The position numbers and the translations under genes were made by a program. The notes under the pieces are model-generated. The model was given only the letters and a program-made list of their open reading frames with translations, had not been told where the DNA came from and made no database searches. Shown in pieces: positions 47,977 through 57,602 of a stretch of DNA of 64,000 nt. How positions within the stretch are numbered: the stretch's first letter is position 1; each line of letters begins with the position of its first letter. Source of the DNA: Bradyrhizobium yuanmingense (GTDB lineage: Bacteria > Pseudomonadota > Alphaproteobacteria > Rhizobiales > Xanthobacteraceae). Where the stretch lies: assembly GCF_900094575.1 (NCBI RefSeq), contig NZ_FMAE01000006.1:372001-436000 (forward strand), in the 5' to 3' direction.

Positions 47977-49278
47977 TCATTGCCCGAGCTGCTGCAGCAC
48001 AGCAGACCATAACGCGAGCGGCTCCCTGAAGGCTCCGGGTTCGTTCGGCTTTTGACGAACGGCCGTGTGCACCATGACGAGCTTGGAGGCTGGATCGACC
48101 AGGATGAGCTGACCGCGAATGCCGATGAGGGCAAATCGGCGCTGCTCGCCGGGGAGGAGCCACACCTGATAGCCGTAGCCGAAATAGCGCGTGGCCACGC
48201 GCGGAGCGAGATGACCGTCCTCTGGCCTGACGGTCGTGGCATCCAGCAGCCACTGCCGGGGGATCAGCTGCCGGCCTTCCCAGGCGCCGTCATGGGCGAG
48301 CAACCGGGCCAAGCGCGCATAATCGCGCAAGGTCGCGTTGAAGCAGCAATAGGCGATCTCCTGCCCGCTGCCGTCGATCACCCAGGAGGCGTCCGCCTCG
48401 GTGCCGATGGGGTCCCAGATCCGGTCGCGGAGATAGTCGGCGACCGGCGTGCCCGTGGCGGCGCGCAGGACCAAGCCGAGTATCTCCGTTTCAACGCTGG
48501 CATAGTGGAATTTGGTGCCTGGCGGCGCGGTCCGCGTGTTGAACTGCGCGACGATGGCGGCGGGATCTTTCGGCGGGCCGGCGAACAAGGCCCGCCCAAG
48601 CCGGGCGATGTCGTCGTTCCCGTCATAGACTTCCGAGAATTCGACGCCCGACGACATGTTCAACAAGGCGCGGATGGACGTGTTGCCATATTCCGTGCCT
48701 GCAAGGCCGTCGACATAGGTCGCGACGAGGTCGTCGATCGACTTGATCCGTCCCTCCGAGACCGCGATCCCGACCAGCATGGCTACCAGAGTCTTGGCCA
48801 TGGACATCGAAACAAAGCGGTGGTGGTCGGTCCGTGCATATTGATAGTGCTCGTACAGGATGGTGTCGTCCCTGGCGATCAGGAGGCCCGTCGCCGGGTT
48901 GCGCTTGAGGTAGTCCGCAATGCCGAGCTTTTCGGTGCCAAGACTGTAGGTGACCTGTGGCTCCGGCGCGCGCTTGAATTGCCAGAGCGTCGTCGCGCGA
49001 GCGACCCGGCGCGAGGGATAGATCTCGCCGAAATGGCTGTAGCTGCCGACGAGCTTGTCGAGCGGGGGAGCGGCGCCGCGCGTGCCGACCGGATAGCCTT
49101 CAGCCGCGCCGTAGAGCTCGGCATCGGGACCGCTATCCGAAAAGACCGGCCCCGGCGCGGCGGGCGCGCTTCGGACGTCCTGCGCGCACGCCAGGGGCGA
49201 CCAGATCGCGGAAACAAAAATGACGGGCAGGAAAAGCCGGCGGCACCCGCGCGGCCTAAACGACGCTCCCCAGTTCAT
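47977..49278 (-). CDS. Serine hydrolase of the class C beta-lactamase/PBP family
   Basis: 433 residues. An N-terminal export signal precedes the SxxK nucleophile motif RFVSMSMAKTLVAML (Ser-Met-Ala-Lys), the Tyr motif HYASVETEILGLV in the position of YxN, and later LNMSSGVEFSE. Members include the amide hydrolase NylB and D-alanyl-D-alanine carboxypeptidases; the substrate here is unknown. Next to the TPR gene and on the same strand but 144 bases apart. Confidence 0.87.
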   Translation of the reverse strand: MNWGASFRPRGCRRLFLPVIFVSAIWSPLACAQDVRSAPAAPGPVFSDSGPDAELYGAAEGYPVGTRGAAPPLDKLVGSYSHFGEIYPSRRVARATTLWQFKRAPEPQVTYSLGTEKLGIADYLKRNPATGLLIARDDTILYEHYQYARTDHHRFVSMSMAKTLVAMLVGIAVSEGRIKSIDDLVATYVDGLAGTEYGNTSIRALLNMSSGVEFSEVYDGNDDIARLGRALFAGPPKDPAAIVAQFNTRTAPPGTKFHYASVETEILGLVLRAATGTPVADYLRDRIWDPIGTEADASWVIDGSGQEIAYCCFNATLRDYARLARLLAHDGAWEGRQLIPRQWLLDATTVRPEDGHLAPRVATRYFGYGYQVWLLPGEQRRFALIGIRGQLILVDPASKLVMVHTAVRQKPNEPGAFREPLALWSAVLQQLGQ

Positions 49279-49472
49279 TGCACTTGCCTCCCCGCACGTT
49301 GGTGGGTGTGCGCTTCACGAGAACAACATCGCAGGCTGGTGACGCGCGGCATGCTATCATTGCGGGCGGGCCGTGTCAGCCTGCGGTGGCAACCCGCCTT
49401 GCTCTCGCCCCGCGGATCAGTCACCATCCCTGCCGCGCACCATCAACAAGAGCAAAAGCGCCAAGGAAACGC

Positions 49473-50693
49473 ATGAGCAAGCCGTCACGTTTCGACTATG
49501 GCTGGGTCGTTGTCGCCGCGGGCGCGCTGATGACCTGCATCGGGTTCGGCACGATGCTGTCGCTGGCGGTGTTCCTGCAGCCGATCTCGGAGGCGATGGG
49601 CTGGTCGCGCGCCGGGGTGTCGGCTGCCGCGACGCTGGATTTCCTCTTTATGGGATTCGCCGCATTCCTATGGGGCACGCTGTCGGACCGGTTCGGCACC
49701 CGCATCGTGGTGCTCTCGGGAAGCGTTCTGCTGGGACTAGGTCTCGTCACAGCGAGCCAGGCAGCAAGCCTGTGGCAATTCCAGCTTTGCTTCGGCGTGC
49801 TGATCGGGATCGCCGTGGGCAGCTTCTACGCACCGATGATGGCGCTCGCGAGCGCCTGGATCGAAAAGAACCGCAGCCTCGCGGTGGCGCTGGTCTCGGC
49901 CGGCATGGGCGTGTCCCCGGTGACGGTCGCGCCGGCCGCGAGCTGGCTGATCACGGCCTATGATTGGCGCACCGCGATGCTGACGATCGGCATCGCTTCG
50001 TGGGCGCTGTTGATCCCCGCCTGCTTCCTGGTACGTCCGGCGCCGCCAGCCGCTGGCTCCGCAACGACGGACGCGGCGCCAGAGGTCGAGATGGGCGCGG
50101 CGCAGGCGCTGCGCACGCCGCAATTCATCGCGCTCGCAGCGGCGCATTTCGCCTGCTGCGCGGCGCATTCCGGCCCGATCTTCCACATGGTGTCCTATGC
50201 GATGGTCTGCGGCATCGCTCCGCTCACGGCAGTGACGGTCTATAGCGTCGCCGGCGTCTCAGGCCTCGGCGGACGCCTGCTGCTGGGCGCGCTGGCCGAT
50301 CGCATCGGCGCGAAACCCGTCCTTGTCGGCGGGCTGTTCGTGCAGGCGATGTGCATTGCGACCTATCTGGCGGTGGCGCAGCTCGGCGAGTTCTACGCGC
50401 TCTCGGTCGTGTTCGGCCTCGCCTATGGTGGGGTGATGCCGCTCTATGCGGTGCTGGTCCGCGAGTTCTTCGGCGCGCGCATTATGGGCACGGTGTTCGG
50501 TGCCGTGTCGGCCTTCGCCAGCCTCGGCATGGCGCTCGGGCCCTGGGCCGGCGGGATCGTGTTCGATACTTTCCAGCAATACACCTGGCTGCACGCCGGC
50601 TCCTTCGCGATCGGGCTTGCGGCGGTCGCGGTGGCGCTGAGTTTTCCGACGCGGCGCAGGCCATCGCTCGATCTTAGCCGCGCGACGGCGTGA
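49473..50693 (+). CDS. MFS transporter
   Basis: 406 residues with twelve predicted membrane helices. The ATG at 49473 follows aaggaaac. The first helix has FDYGWVVVAAGALMTCIGFG, and the conserved loop between helices 2 and 3 is GTLSDRFGTRIVVLSG. The layout resembles the oxalate/formate antiporter group of the major facilitator superfamily. The substrate is unknown. No regulator sits next to it. The 194-base divergent region with the serine hydrolase contains both promoters. Confidence 0.88.
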   Translation: MSKPSRFDYGWVVVAAGALMTCIGFGTMLSLAVFLQPISEAMGWSRAGVSAAATLDFLFMGFAAFLWGTLSDRFGTRIVVLSGSVLLGLGLVTASQAASLWQFQLCFGVLIGIAVGSFYAPMMALASAWIEKNRSLAVALVSAGMGVSPVTVAPAASWLITAYDWRTAMLTIGIASWALLIPACFLVRPAPPAAGSATTDAAPEVEMGAAQALRTPQFIALAAAHFACCAAHSGPIFHMVSYAMVCGIAPLTAVTVYSVAGVSGLGGRLLLGALADRIGAKPVLVGGLFVQAMCIATYLAVAQLGEFYALSVVFGLAYGGVMPLYAVLVREFFGARIMGTVFGAVSAFASLGMALGPWAGGIVFDTFQQYTWLHAGSFAIGLAAVAVALSFPTRRRPSLDLSRATA

Positions 50694-50850
50694 CACCGGA
50701 CAGTGGCGAATACCGGATCTGACTTTGCATAAATGTAAGTTTGATGGATTTCGCCTCCCTCGGTCATCCTACTTCCTGCCTTCTGGCACCGATTATCTTC
50801 GTGTACCATTGCCCTTGTGATCAGATCGTTCTGGCATCGCGAGAGGCCAA

Positions 50851-51831
50851 ATGAGGCGGCGGACGTTTCTGAGCTTCTTGGGAATGACGGCGATATCGGC
50901 GCGCGAAGCCTTGGCCCAAAAGCGCGTTCCGGTCGTGGGATTCGTCGGATTTGCCACGCCGGAAATCGACAATGCGGTGCTCGTTCCGTTCCGGAAGGCG
51001 CTGGCCGAGCTGGGTTACGTGGAGGGCCGCACCATCGTCATCGAGGCCCACTCGACGGCCGGCGATGTGTCGCGGGGCCTTGCATTGATCGACGACCTCG
51101 TGGCCAGACAGGTGGACGTGCTGCTTTCGCCCGGCCCGGCCGCAGCACGCGCGATCATCAGGAAAACCAATATTCCCGTCGTCGCCGTGGCGCTGCCTGC
51201 GGTGCAAAGCGACCCTGAATTGTTTCAGAGCCTCGCGCGGCCGGGCGGCAGCCTCACCGGCTTCGCCGCGTTCGGCGAGGAGATGTCGGCCAAGCGCATC
51301 GAGATGATCCGGGAGATCCTGCCCTCGCTGAAGCGGATCGGCGTCTTGAACAATGCGACGGACCCGACCTTCAGCGCCTGGGGCGCGCAAACCATCGAGG
51401 AAGCACGACGCGCCGGGCTCGAACCGGTGCGCCTCGGACTGACGAGCGCATCGCCGGCGGCGGTTGCCGAGCAATTCAACGTGCTCGCGGGCGCCGGCGG
51501 CAACGCCGTGATTGTCATTCGCGACTACATGACCGCCGCGATGCAGGACGCAATTTGCCGTATCGGCATCGACATGAAGATCGCCGTCATCGGCCAGCAG
51601 AAGGAGTTCGCGCATGCCGGCGCTCTGATCAGCTATGGCGCCGACATCGGCGACCTGTTTCGTCGCGCCGCGGGCTATGTTGATCTGATCCTGAAGGGAC
51701 AAAAGCCGGCAAATATGCCAATCCAGCTGCCAACCAAATTCGAACTGGCCGTCAATCTCAAGACCGCGCGGGCGCTTGGCGTGACGATCCCGCCCACCAT
51801 CCTCGTGCTGACGGACGACGTGATCGAGTGA
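50851..51831 (+). CDS. Orphan ABC transporter substrate-binding protein (COG2984-like)
   Basis: 326 residues. The RRRTFLSFLG motif at the start looks like a Tat-type signal. The two-lobed domain includes VVGFVGFATPEIDNAVLVPF, LGYVEGRTIVIEAHSTAGDV and SAKRIEMIREILPSLKRIGV. It belongs to a family in which bacteria have many copies without linked permeases. Ligand unknown. No ABC permease or ATPase is adjacent. The GNAT gene follows after about 80 bases. Confidence 0.87.
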   Translation: MRRRTFLSFLGMTAISAREALAQKRVPVVGFVGFATPEIDNAVLVPFRKALAELGYVEGRTIVIEAHSTAGDVSRGLALIDDLVARQVDVLLSPGPAAARAIIRKTNIPVVAVALPAVQSDPELFQSLARPGGSLTGFAAFGEEMSAKRIEMIREILPSLKRIGVLNNATDPTFSAWGAQTIEEARRAGLEPVRLGLTSASPAAVAEQFNVLAGAGGNAVIVIRDYMTAAMQDAICRIGIDMKIAVIGQQKEFAHAGALISYGADIGDLFRRAAGYVDLILKGQKPANMPIQLPTKFELAVNLKTARALGVTIPPTILVLTDDVIE

Positions 51832-51913
51832 CGGGTCGTTGAAAATCCGCCGATTGCCGCGCCGTGAGGCGGGCTCAAATCCAGTCATTCGCGAAGCTTC
51901 GGCGGAGCAGTTC

Positions 51914-52375
51914 ATGGAATGCAGCATCCGGCCCGCGCTCGACGATGACGCCGCGGCCATCAGCGCGGTCATCTTGCGTGCGCTGCGCGAAACGAATGCA
52001 AGGGACTATACGGCGGAGATCATCGCGCGGATCGAGCCCAGCTTCGGCCCGGATGCCGTGCGCCGGCTGATCGGGCAGCGCACCGTTTTCGTCGCCACGA
52101 TCGGCGGCCGCCTGGTCGGAACGGCAAGCCTCGACGGAAGCGTCGTCCGCACAGTCTTCGTTTCTCCGGACGTTCAGGCTCGCGGGATCGGCAAGCTACT
52201 GATGGCCGAGATCAAGCGCACGGCGCGCGAGCGGAACATTCCGTCCTTGACGGTCCCTTCATCGGTCACTGCAGAGACCTTCTATGCGCGACTGGGGTTC
52301 AATGCCGTGCGCGACAGCTATTATGGGGACGAACGCACGATCATCATGGAGCGGGTGCTCATCGAGCGGACCTAG
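51914..52375 (+). CDS. GNAT family N-acetyltransferase
   Basis: 153 residues. The ATG at 51914 follows ggag by seven bases; a frame from 51839 would add 25 atypical residues. The acetyl-CoA-binding motif VFVSPDVQARGIGKLLMAEI has the Q-x-x-G-x-G loop, and the C-terminal VTAETFYARLGFNAV closes the fold. The acceptor is unknown. The 328 bases to the next gene are AT-richer than the flanks, and I see nothing else in them. Confidence 0.86.
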   Translation: MECSIRPALDDDAAAISAVILRALRETNARDYTAEIIARIEPSFGPDAVRRLIGQRTVFVATIGGRLVGTASLDGSVVRTVFVSPDVQARGIGKLLMAEIKRTARERNIPSLTVPSSVTAETFYARLGFNAVRDSYYGDERTIIMERVLIERT

Positions 52376-52703
52376 ACCTGGTCCACACCATGGCAATCGC
52401 CGCGGAGAGCCCGACGCGTGGTGGTAGTTCGAGCTCTTGCGGAACCCATCGCCGACGGACGGGCGCGAGTATCTCGCCGTTCTTGCCAGTTCTGATTAGT
52501 AAGCGCGAAGCCTGATGGTCCGGTCTCGATCTACCGATACGAGCTGAATTGCGCCAGTTGTGTTCGATGCACGATTTGTAGCCGCAACGAAAGTCGAGTC
52601 GCGCTTCGAAAAGTGGAAATTAGTTTTGCGACATAATCGTAATGACTCCGACGCAAAAAAAGAAAATAGGGTGCAATCAACAAGAATATAATGGGAGGAG
52701 CAG

Positions 52704-52919
52704 ATGGATACTGCGGGTCGCCTGCGCGCGATGGCATTATTGTGCCGTCAGACAGCCGCGCGTCATCCGGATCGAGGTTGGAAACTACTCGCGGAAGCTG
52801 AATATTGGGAGCACTTGGCCAATGATTCGCCGCTCGAGCATGTCGACCATTGCTCGGTTCGCTCACCGCTTCACCGTGAGCACGCTATGATACAATCGGC
52901 CACGGCCGACGCGAGGTGA
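52704..52919 (+). CDS. Small conserved hypothetical protein
   Basis: 71 residues from an ATG with a strong gggaggag site. MDTAGRLRAMALLCRQTAAR and WKLLAEAEYWEHLANDS fit a small helical protein that I recall as common in Bradyrhizobium. It has no known function, membrane span or motif. The opposite strand also has a 111-residue open frame here (52531-52866), which lacks a start signal and is not protein-like. Confidence 0.65.
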   Translation: MDTAGRLRAMALLCRQTAARHPDRGWKLLAEAEYWEHLANDSPLEHVDHCSVRSPLHREHAMIQSATADAR

Positions 52920-52966
52920 GAGCGAAACAGAATAATTTGTTAGCTTCTGTGTGCCTAACCTGAAGA

Positions 52967-53048
52967 GTGCCGCCCACCGCCGATGCGGCACATTGGAATG
53001 GGAATGCCGGCCCCGGCTGTTACCCCATCCTGCGGCTGGGGCCGTTTT
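52967..53048 (+). ncRNA. Candidate small RNA or leader ending in an intrinsic terminator
   Basis: Two hairpins in tandem: gtgccgc/gcggcac (52967-52973 and 52985-52991), then a 12-pair stem 53008-53019 with 53033-53044 (two G-U wobbles) followed by tttt. Together they look like a short transcript ending at about 53048. The promoter is not identified. It could also be a terminator for the gene upstream. The rest of 52920-53270 has no convincing gene. Confidence 0.45.
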
Positions 53049-53270
53049 GAACTTTCGCAGCATCGTTCAAACCCGATCCACAACCATGCTCAGAAGCATC
53101 GCTATAGCGCTCTTCGGAAAAGGCATCTTGTCTCGGCTCGATCGAGCGCTCTCCCATGGTCGCAATACTGAGGCTGCGCCCAGCCTTGTGCGGGACATCG
53201 GCCGAGGCTTCGGGCTGTAGGGCGCCGTCCACGCGCCTCGTCGATCAGGCAGCGCCTGCCCTACCGGCGA

Positions 53271-53435
53271 CTATTTCTTCAACAATATTCCTTTCGCTCG
53301 CGCCATTCGCCTGACTGATCCGGCGTGGCGGCCCAGTTCGGCGGCAATCTTCGATACCCCAATGCCCTGCCGGGCCAGCGTGACCAGCCGTCGAACCTCC
53401 TGCTCGGCCCATTGCTTCGGCTTCGGTGTCTTCAT
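53271..53435 (-). CDS. Small helix-turn-helix protein
   Basis: 54 residues from the ATG at 53435; a longer form from 53456 is possible. MKTPKPKQWAEQEVRRLVTL and GVSKIAAELGRHAGSVRRMA show a homeodomain-like HTH, and the protein ends in ARAKGILLKK. Such small HTH proteins are scattered through Bradyrhizobium genomes and their targets are unknown. The strand and start are supported by this pattern alone. Confidence 0.7.
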   Translation of the reverse strand: MKTPKPKQWAEQEVRRLVTLARQGIGVSKIAAELGRHAGSVRRMARAKGILLKK

Positions 53436-53681
53436 GGTGCGACCCCACGACCGCACGACTTAACGACGGCAGCTGACGGTCCGCACTTGGGAAATTTACG
53501 GGTGGCGCGCCCGGGCCATTATCCATCCGAACCTCCAAACGGAAATTGACCGACGCCGCGCTGTCATGCGCCCCGGCCTTTGGCCTCGTTGTTGAGGCTG
53601 GTCAAGGCTGCTGGCGCCGGGCAAGGCGGGAGAGGCCGATGGGCGAAGCGCTGCGTTCTTAGATATCGTGGAGGCGAGCGG

Positions 53682-55847
53682 TCACGCCACCAGCGCGGCG
53701 TCCTCGTCGCGGTCGATGCCGCGCTGTGCGGCCAGCAGGCTGACGATCTCCGCATGCGGCCGGGCCTTGCTGAACAGGAAGCCCTGGCCCTCATGGCAGC
53801 CTTCGGCGCGGAGGCAGCTGAACTCGGCTTCGGTCTCGACGCCTTCGGCGGTGATGGTGACGCCGAGGCCCTTGCCGAGGCTGACGATGGACCGGATGAT
53901 CGCCTGGGCCTCGCGGTTGGCCGCGAGATCGCGCACGAAGGACTGGTCGATCTTGATCTTGTCGAACGGGAAGCTGCGTAGGTAGCTGAGGCTGGAATAG
54001 CCGGTGCCGAAATCGTCCATGGAGATGCGCACGCCGAGCGCGCGCAGCGCATGCAGCGTCGCCAGCACCTGCGCGCTCTTCTCAAGGAGCAGCGTCTCGG
54101 TGATCTCGAGCTCGAGCCGGCGCGGCGCCAGGCCGGAATGTTTCAGCGCGTCAGTGACCATCGAGAGCAGATTGCCGCTGCGGAACTGAAGCGGCGACAG
54201 GTTGACCGCGACGCGGACGTCGTCGGGCCAGGCCGCTGCGTCGAGGCAGGCCCGGCGCAGCATCAGCCCGCCGAGCGGATTGATCAGGCCGGTGTCCTCG
54301 GCGACCGGAATGAACTCGGCCGGCGACACCATGCCGCGCTCGGCATGGGGCCAGCGCACCAGCGCCTCGAAGCCGGTGATGCGGCCGCTCGAGAGATCGA
54401 TCAGGGGCTGGTAGTACGGCCGCAGCACGTCGTTCTGGATCGCGTCGCGCAGCTCGACCTCGATCTTGCGGCGGCTCTGCGCCTTCGCATCGAGCGCGGC
54501 CTCGAAGAAGGCGAAGCTGCCACGCGCATCCAGCTTGGCGCGCGACAGCGCCATGTCGGCGCTCTTGAGCAGCTTTTCGGAATCCTCGCCGTCGCCCGGC
54601 GCCATCGCAATGCCGATCGAGGCACCGATCACCACGGAGTGACCGTCGAGCAGATAGGGATCGGCAATGGCCGCAAGGAGGCGTTTTGCGAGACCCACCG
54701 CATCTTCCGGCCGAGCCAATCCGCTCTGCAGAACCGCGAACTCATCGGAATTGAGCCGGGCCAGCCCATCCTCGTCGCGCAAGGTGGAACGCAGCCGCTT
54801 GGCGACGCCGCGCAGCAGCTTGTCGCCGACCGCGTGCCCCAGCGTGTCGTTGACCGCCTTGAAATTGTCGAGCCCTAGTATCAGCAGCGCGACCTTCTCG
54901 GAGCCGCGGCGCGTGTGCAGCAGCATCTCGTCCATCTGCTGCCGCAGCAGGCTGCGATTGGGCAGACCGGTCAGCCCGTCATGCTGGGCCATGAAGGCGA
55001 GTCGCGCCTCGGCGCGCTTGCGCTCGGTGATGTCCATCAGCGCGAGCAGCACCGCGGGCCGCTCGGCATAAGTCAATTCGCGGGAATAGATCGCAAGGTC
55101 GATCAGCGCGCCGTCGGCCTTGACGTGCTTCCAGGTGCGGCCGGCCTGATCCTCGCCGGTCCCATCGACGGTCCAGGGCGGCACGCTTTCGAATGCCTGC
55201 AAGGACCGGATCTTCAATCGCTCGAACTCGGCGCGGCTGTAGCCATAATGCGCGACCGCGGCATCGTTGACGCCGAGGATGCGCTCGTCGTCCAGCGCGC
55301 AGACGATCATGGGCACGGGATTGCCGTCGAACAGCAGGCGGAACGAGGCCTCGCGCTGCTTGAGCTCGGTGATATCGACGCGCAGGCCGACGACGCCGCC
55401 GTCATCGGTCAAGCGCTCGTCGATCAGGATGACGCGGCCGTCCGACAGCTTCTGCTCGTGGCGCGCGCCGGGCTTGTAGAGTTTTTGCAGGCGCTCTGCG
55501 ATCCAGGCTTCTTCATTGCCGATGGCCTCGGGATAGTCGCCGCGGGCGACGCCGATGCGCAGCGTGTCCTCGAGCCGCGCGCCCTCCTCGAACAGATCGG
55601 CGGTCTTGCTGTAGATCTCGGCGTATTTCCTGTTCCGGAGGACGTAGCGGCCTTCGGCGTCGAGAAACACGATGCCCTGCGGCAGGATGTCGATGGCCTG
55701 GCGCAGGCGCTCATGCGACTTGCGCGCCTCCGCGATCGCGGCTTCCGCCTCGGCACGGCTGCGCAGGATTTCGTCGTGTTCGGAAAGGGCACGGTGCGCG
55801 CGCGCGAAGCGCGGCTTGCGCGCCTTTTGGCCGGCGCGGGCAAGCAT
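53682..55847 (-). CDS. PAS-GGDEF-EAL protein, likely c-di-GMP phosphodiesterase
   Basis: 721 residues from the ATG at 55847; the frame extends upstream with atypical composition. Order: a short helical lead, two PAS-like segments (AIDILPQGIVFLDAEGRYVL; FDGNPVPMIVCALDDERILG), GGDEF (about 300-460) and EAL (about 470-715). The EAL motifs are complete: GFEALVRWPH, AVNLSPLQFR, ELEITETLLL, MDDFGTGYSS, IKIDQSF and EGVETEAEF. The GGDEF site reads ARLNSDEFAVL and the upstream metal-binding Asp is Gly (LGLDNFKAVND), so it should not make c-di-GMP but may regulate the EAL domain. Confidence 0.9.
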   Translation of the reverse strand: MLARAGQKARKPRFARAHRALSEHDEILRSRAEAEAAIAEARKSHERLRQAIDILPQGIVFLDAEGRYVLRNRKYAEIYSKTADLFEEGARLEDTLRIGVARGDYPEAIGNEEAWIAERLQKLYKPGARHEQKLSDGRVILIDERLTDDGGVVGLRVDITELKQREASFRLLFDGNPVPMIVCALDDERILGVNDAAVAHYGYSRAEFERLKIRSLQAFESVPPWTVDGTGEDQAGRTWKHVKADGALIDLAIYSRELTYAERPAVLLALMDITERKRAEARLAFMAQHDGLTGLPNRSLLRQQMDEMLLHTRRGSEKVALLILGLDNFKAVNDTLGHAVGDKLLRGVAKRLRSTLRDEDGLARLNSDEFAVLQSGLARPEDAVGLAKRLLAAIADPYLLDGHSVVIGASIGIAMAPGDGEDSEKLLKSADMALSRAKLDARGSFAFFEAALDAKAQSRRKIEVELRDAIQNDVLRPYYQPLIDLSSGRITGFEALVRWPHAERGMVSPAEFIPVAEDTGLINPLGGLMLRRACLDAAAWPDDVRVAVNLSPLQFRSGNLLSMVTDALKHSGLAPRRLELEITETLLLEKSAQVLATLHALRALGVRISMDDFGTGYSSLSYLRSFPFDKIKIDQSFVRDLAANREAQAIIRSIVSLGKGLGVTITAEGVETEAEFSCLRAEGCHEGQGFLFSKARPHAEIVSLLAAQRGIDRDEDAALVA

Positions 55848-56299
55848 GCTTTGCTTTCGCTTTCTTGTTCTTCGAGACCCCAAACTCAACTTCACTCGTC
55901 CCAGTCGCGTCCAGCGGCCGCAAGTTTTGAGGCAAGTGTCTGAAAAAAAAGTAATCTTAGCCCGCCGCGGTCCGCGCGCGGCGCGCTTACTGCCTGTTTG
56001 CGCGGCGTGGCGAGCGGCGGCAGGCGCCATCAGACTGAGTGTGGCGCCGCAATCAATGAGCGATCTGGCGCAAAATTGCGCGCGCGCCTGAATCGGTTCC
56101 GAAATTGCGCGCGATTGCATGCGAACCGCAAAATTTTCTGCGCGCTGCGCACGAATTTTGGTCAATGCAGGATACGGTTATTACACCCTTAAGAAACGGC
56201 GGGTCGAGACGCGATTCGGGGCGCGCTGCGATGAGCCGGCGGCGGGCTCGTCGCCTCGTTCTTAACCCTGGTGCAGCATTGGGTTATAAGAGCGTCAGC
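55848..56299. promoter_or_regulatory. Upstream region of mepA with repeated AT/GC motif
   Basis: No convincing gene in this 452-base gap. The motif aaattgcgcgcg occurs at 56073-56084 and 56102-56113, with a looser form near 56130-56148 (aaaattttctgcgcgc). The three are 28-30 bases apart, so they could be regulator-binding sites for the divergent genes on either side. This is inferred from spacing only. Confidence 0.35.
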
Positions 56300-57244
56300 A
56301 TGAGTCGCCGCGGCATCACCCTCCTCCTGCTCTCGTTCGTCTGCCTGGGCGCCGGTGGCGCGCTGGCCCAGGACCGTGGCAGCATCAACCCGAAGCCGCT
56401 GCCGCCGCTCGCCAATCCCAACGACCCCGATCTCGCCGCCAAGGAATTGTTCGCGCGCAAGCTGCTGCCATCGAAGGGGCCGGCCCACGTCATCGGCTCC
56501 TACACCAGGGGCTGCATCGGCGGCGCCGCGCAGATGCCGGTCAACGGCGACAATTGGCAGGTGATGCGGCTGTCGCGCAATCGCAGCTACGGTCATCCCG
56601 ACATGATCGCGCTGATCAGGCGGCTTGCCGCGAAGGCGCACAAGGACGCAGGCTGGCCCGGCATCCTGGTCGGCGACATCGCCCAGCCGCGCGGCGGGCC
56701 GGCGCTGTCAGGCCATGCCAGCCACCAGATCGGTCTCGACGCCGACATCTGGCTGACGCCGATGCCGGACCGCCGGCTCTCGCGCGAGGAGCGCGAGGAA
56801 ATGTCGGCGGTGATGATGGTGCGCCAGGACCGGCTCGACATCGACCCAAAAGTGTTCACACCAAGCCATGTGCTGGTGCTGCGCGCTGCGGCGCGAGAAC
56901 CCGCCGTGCAGCGCATCTTCGTCAATGCCGCGATCAAGAAGGCGCTGTGCCGCGAGGCCAAGGGCGACCGCGCCTGGCTGTCGAAGATCCGCCCCTGGTG
57001 GGGCCACGACTACCACTTCCACATCCGCATGCACTGCCCGGCGGGCGCCGGCGAATGCGAGGGCCAGCCGTCACAGCCAGAGGACGAAGGCTGCAAGCCC
57101 GCCGATCTCGCCTACTGGTTCTCCGATGCGGTGCTGCACCCCAAGCCGCCGCCCGAGCCGCCCAAGCCGAAACCGCCGATGACGCTCGCGCAGATGCCGG
57201 CAACCTGCAAGGCGGTGCTGCATGCAGGGGATGCGAAGCCGTAA
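56300..57244 (+). CDS. mepA: Penicillin-insensitive murein endopeptidase
   Basis: 314 residues. The ATG at 56300 gives the signal peptide MSRRGITLLLLSFVCLGAGG, cut after ALAQ. The LAS-type metallopeptidase motifs are intact: GHASHQIGLDADIWLTPM (zinc-binding His and Asp) and WWGHDYHFHIRMHCP (second His pair). It cuts D-Ala-meso-diaminopimelate cross-links in peptidoglycan, in the periplasm. The Pro-rich tail KPPPEPPKPKPP is present. It stands alone; modA follows after a palindromic repeat. Confidence 0.94.
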   Translation: MSRRGITLLLLSFVCLGAGGALAQDRGSINPKPLPPLANPNDPDLAAKELFARKLLPSKGPAHVIGSYTRGCIGGAAQMPVNGDNWQVMRLSRNRSYGHPDMIALIRRLAAKAHKDAGWPGILVGDIAQPRGGPALSGHASHQIGLDADIWLTPMPDRRLSREEREEMSAVMMVRQDRLDIDPKVFTPSHVLVLRAAAREPAVQRIFVNAAIKKALCREAKGDRAWLSKIRPWWGHDYHFHIRMHCPAGAGECEGQPSQPEDEGCKPADLAYWFSDAVLHPKPPPEPPKPKPPMTLAQMPATCKAVLHAGDAKP

Positions 57245-57249
57245 GGTTC

Positions 57250-57400
57250 GTCCGCGGACGTCGTCCCGGGGCGCGCAGCGAGCCCGGCACCCATAACCAC
57301 AGGGAGTGATACTTGCGCGAAGCAGGTCACTCCGAGTCTTCGCCCGACGCAATCCTGTGATCCCGGGCTCGCGCTACGCGCGCCCCGGGATGACGAACTC
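57250..57400. repeat. Intergenic palindromic repeat, family B (second copy)
   Basis: 'cgtcgtcccggggcgcgcag' and 'cgcgccccgggatgacg' form a strong outer stem, and the inner blocks 'ccataaccacagg', 'cgagtcttcgc' and 'caatcctgtg' match the element at 1085-1225. The 358-base gap between mepA and modA contains this repeat and nothing else recognised. A molybdate-responsive operator was not seen. Confidence 0.7.
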
Positions 57401-57602
57401 GCCGGCCCGATAGAAGCTGGCCGACAAACGGCCGGCTTTGACCTGCGGCTACGGCCTGCTATGTTTGCACTGCGATATCCTCGCCGGCCGTAAGCCGTCG
57501 CTAGGGACCGTGGAACAGCGCGTCCGCCCGTCGCATCTGACCAGCCAACGCCAGATTTCGCGCGTGCAACCTTGCGCGCGCGAGCCCGCACGGAGCGCAT
57601 CC

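Noticed and set aside
51870..51913. Possible tRNA (gggctcaaatcc resembles a T-loop)
   Set aside because: No acceptor stem or anticodon arm can be formed around it.
52531..52866. 111-codon minus-strand frame over the small gene at 52704-52919
   Set aside because: The plus-strand gene has a strong ribosome site and a recognisable sequence; the minus frame has neither.
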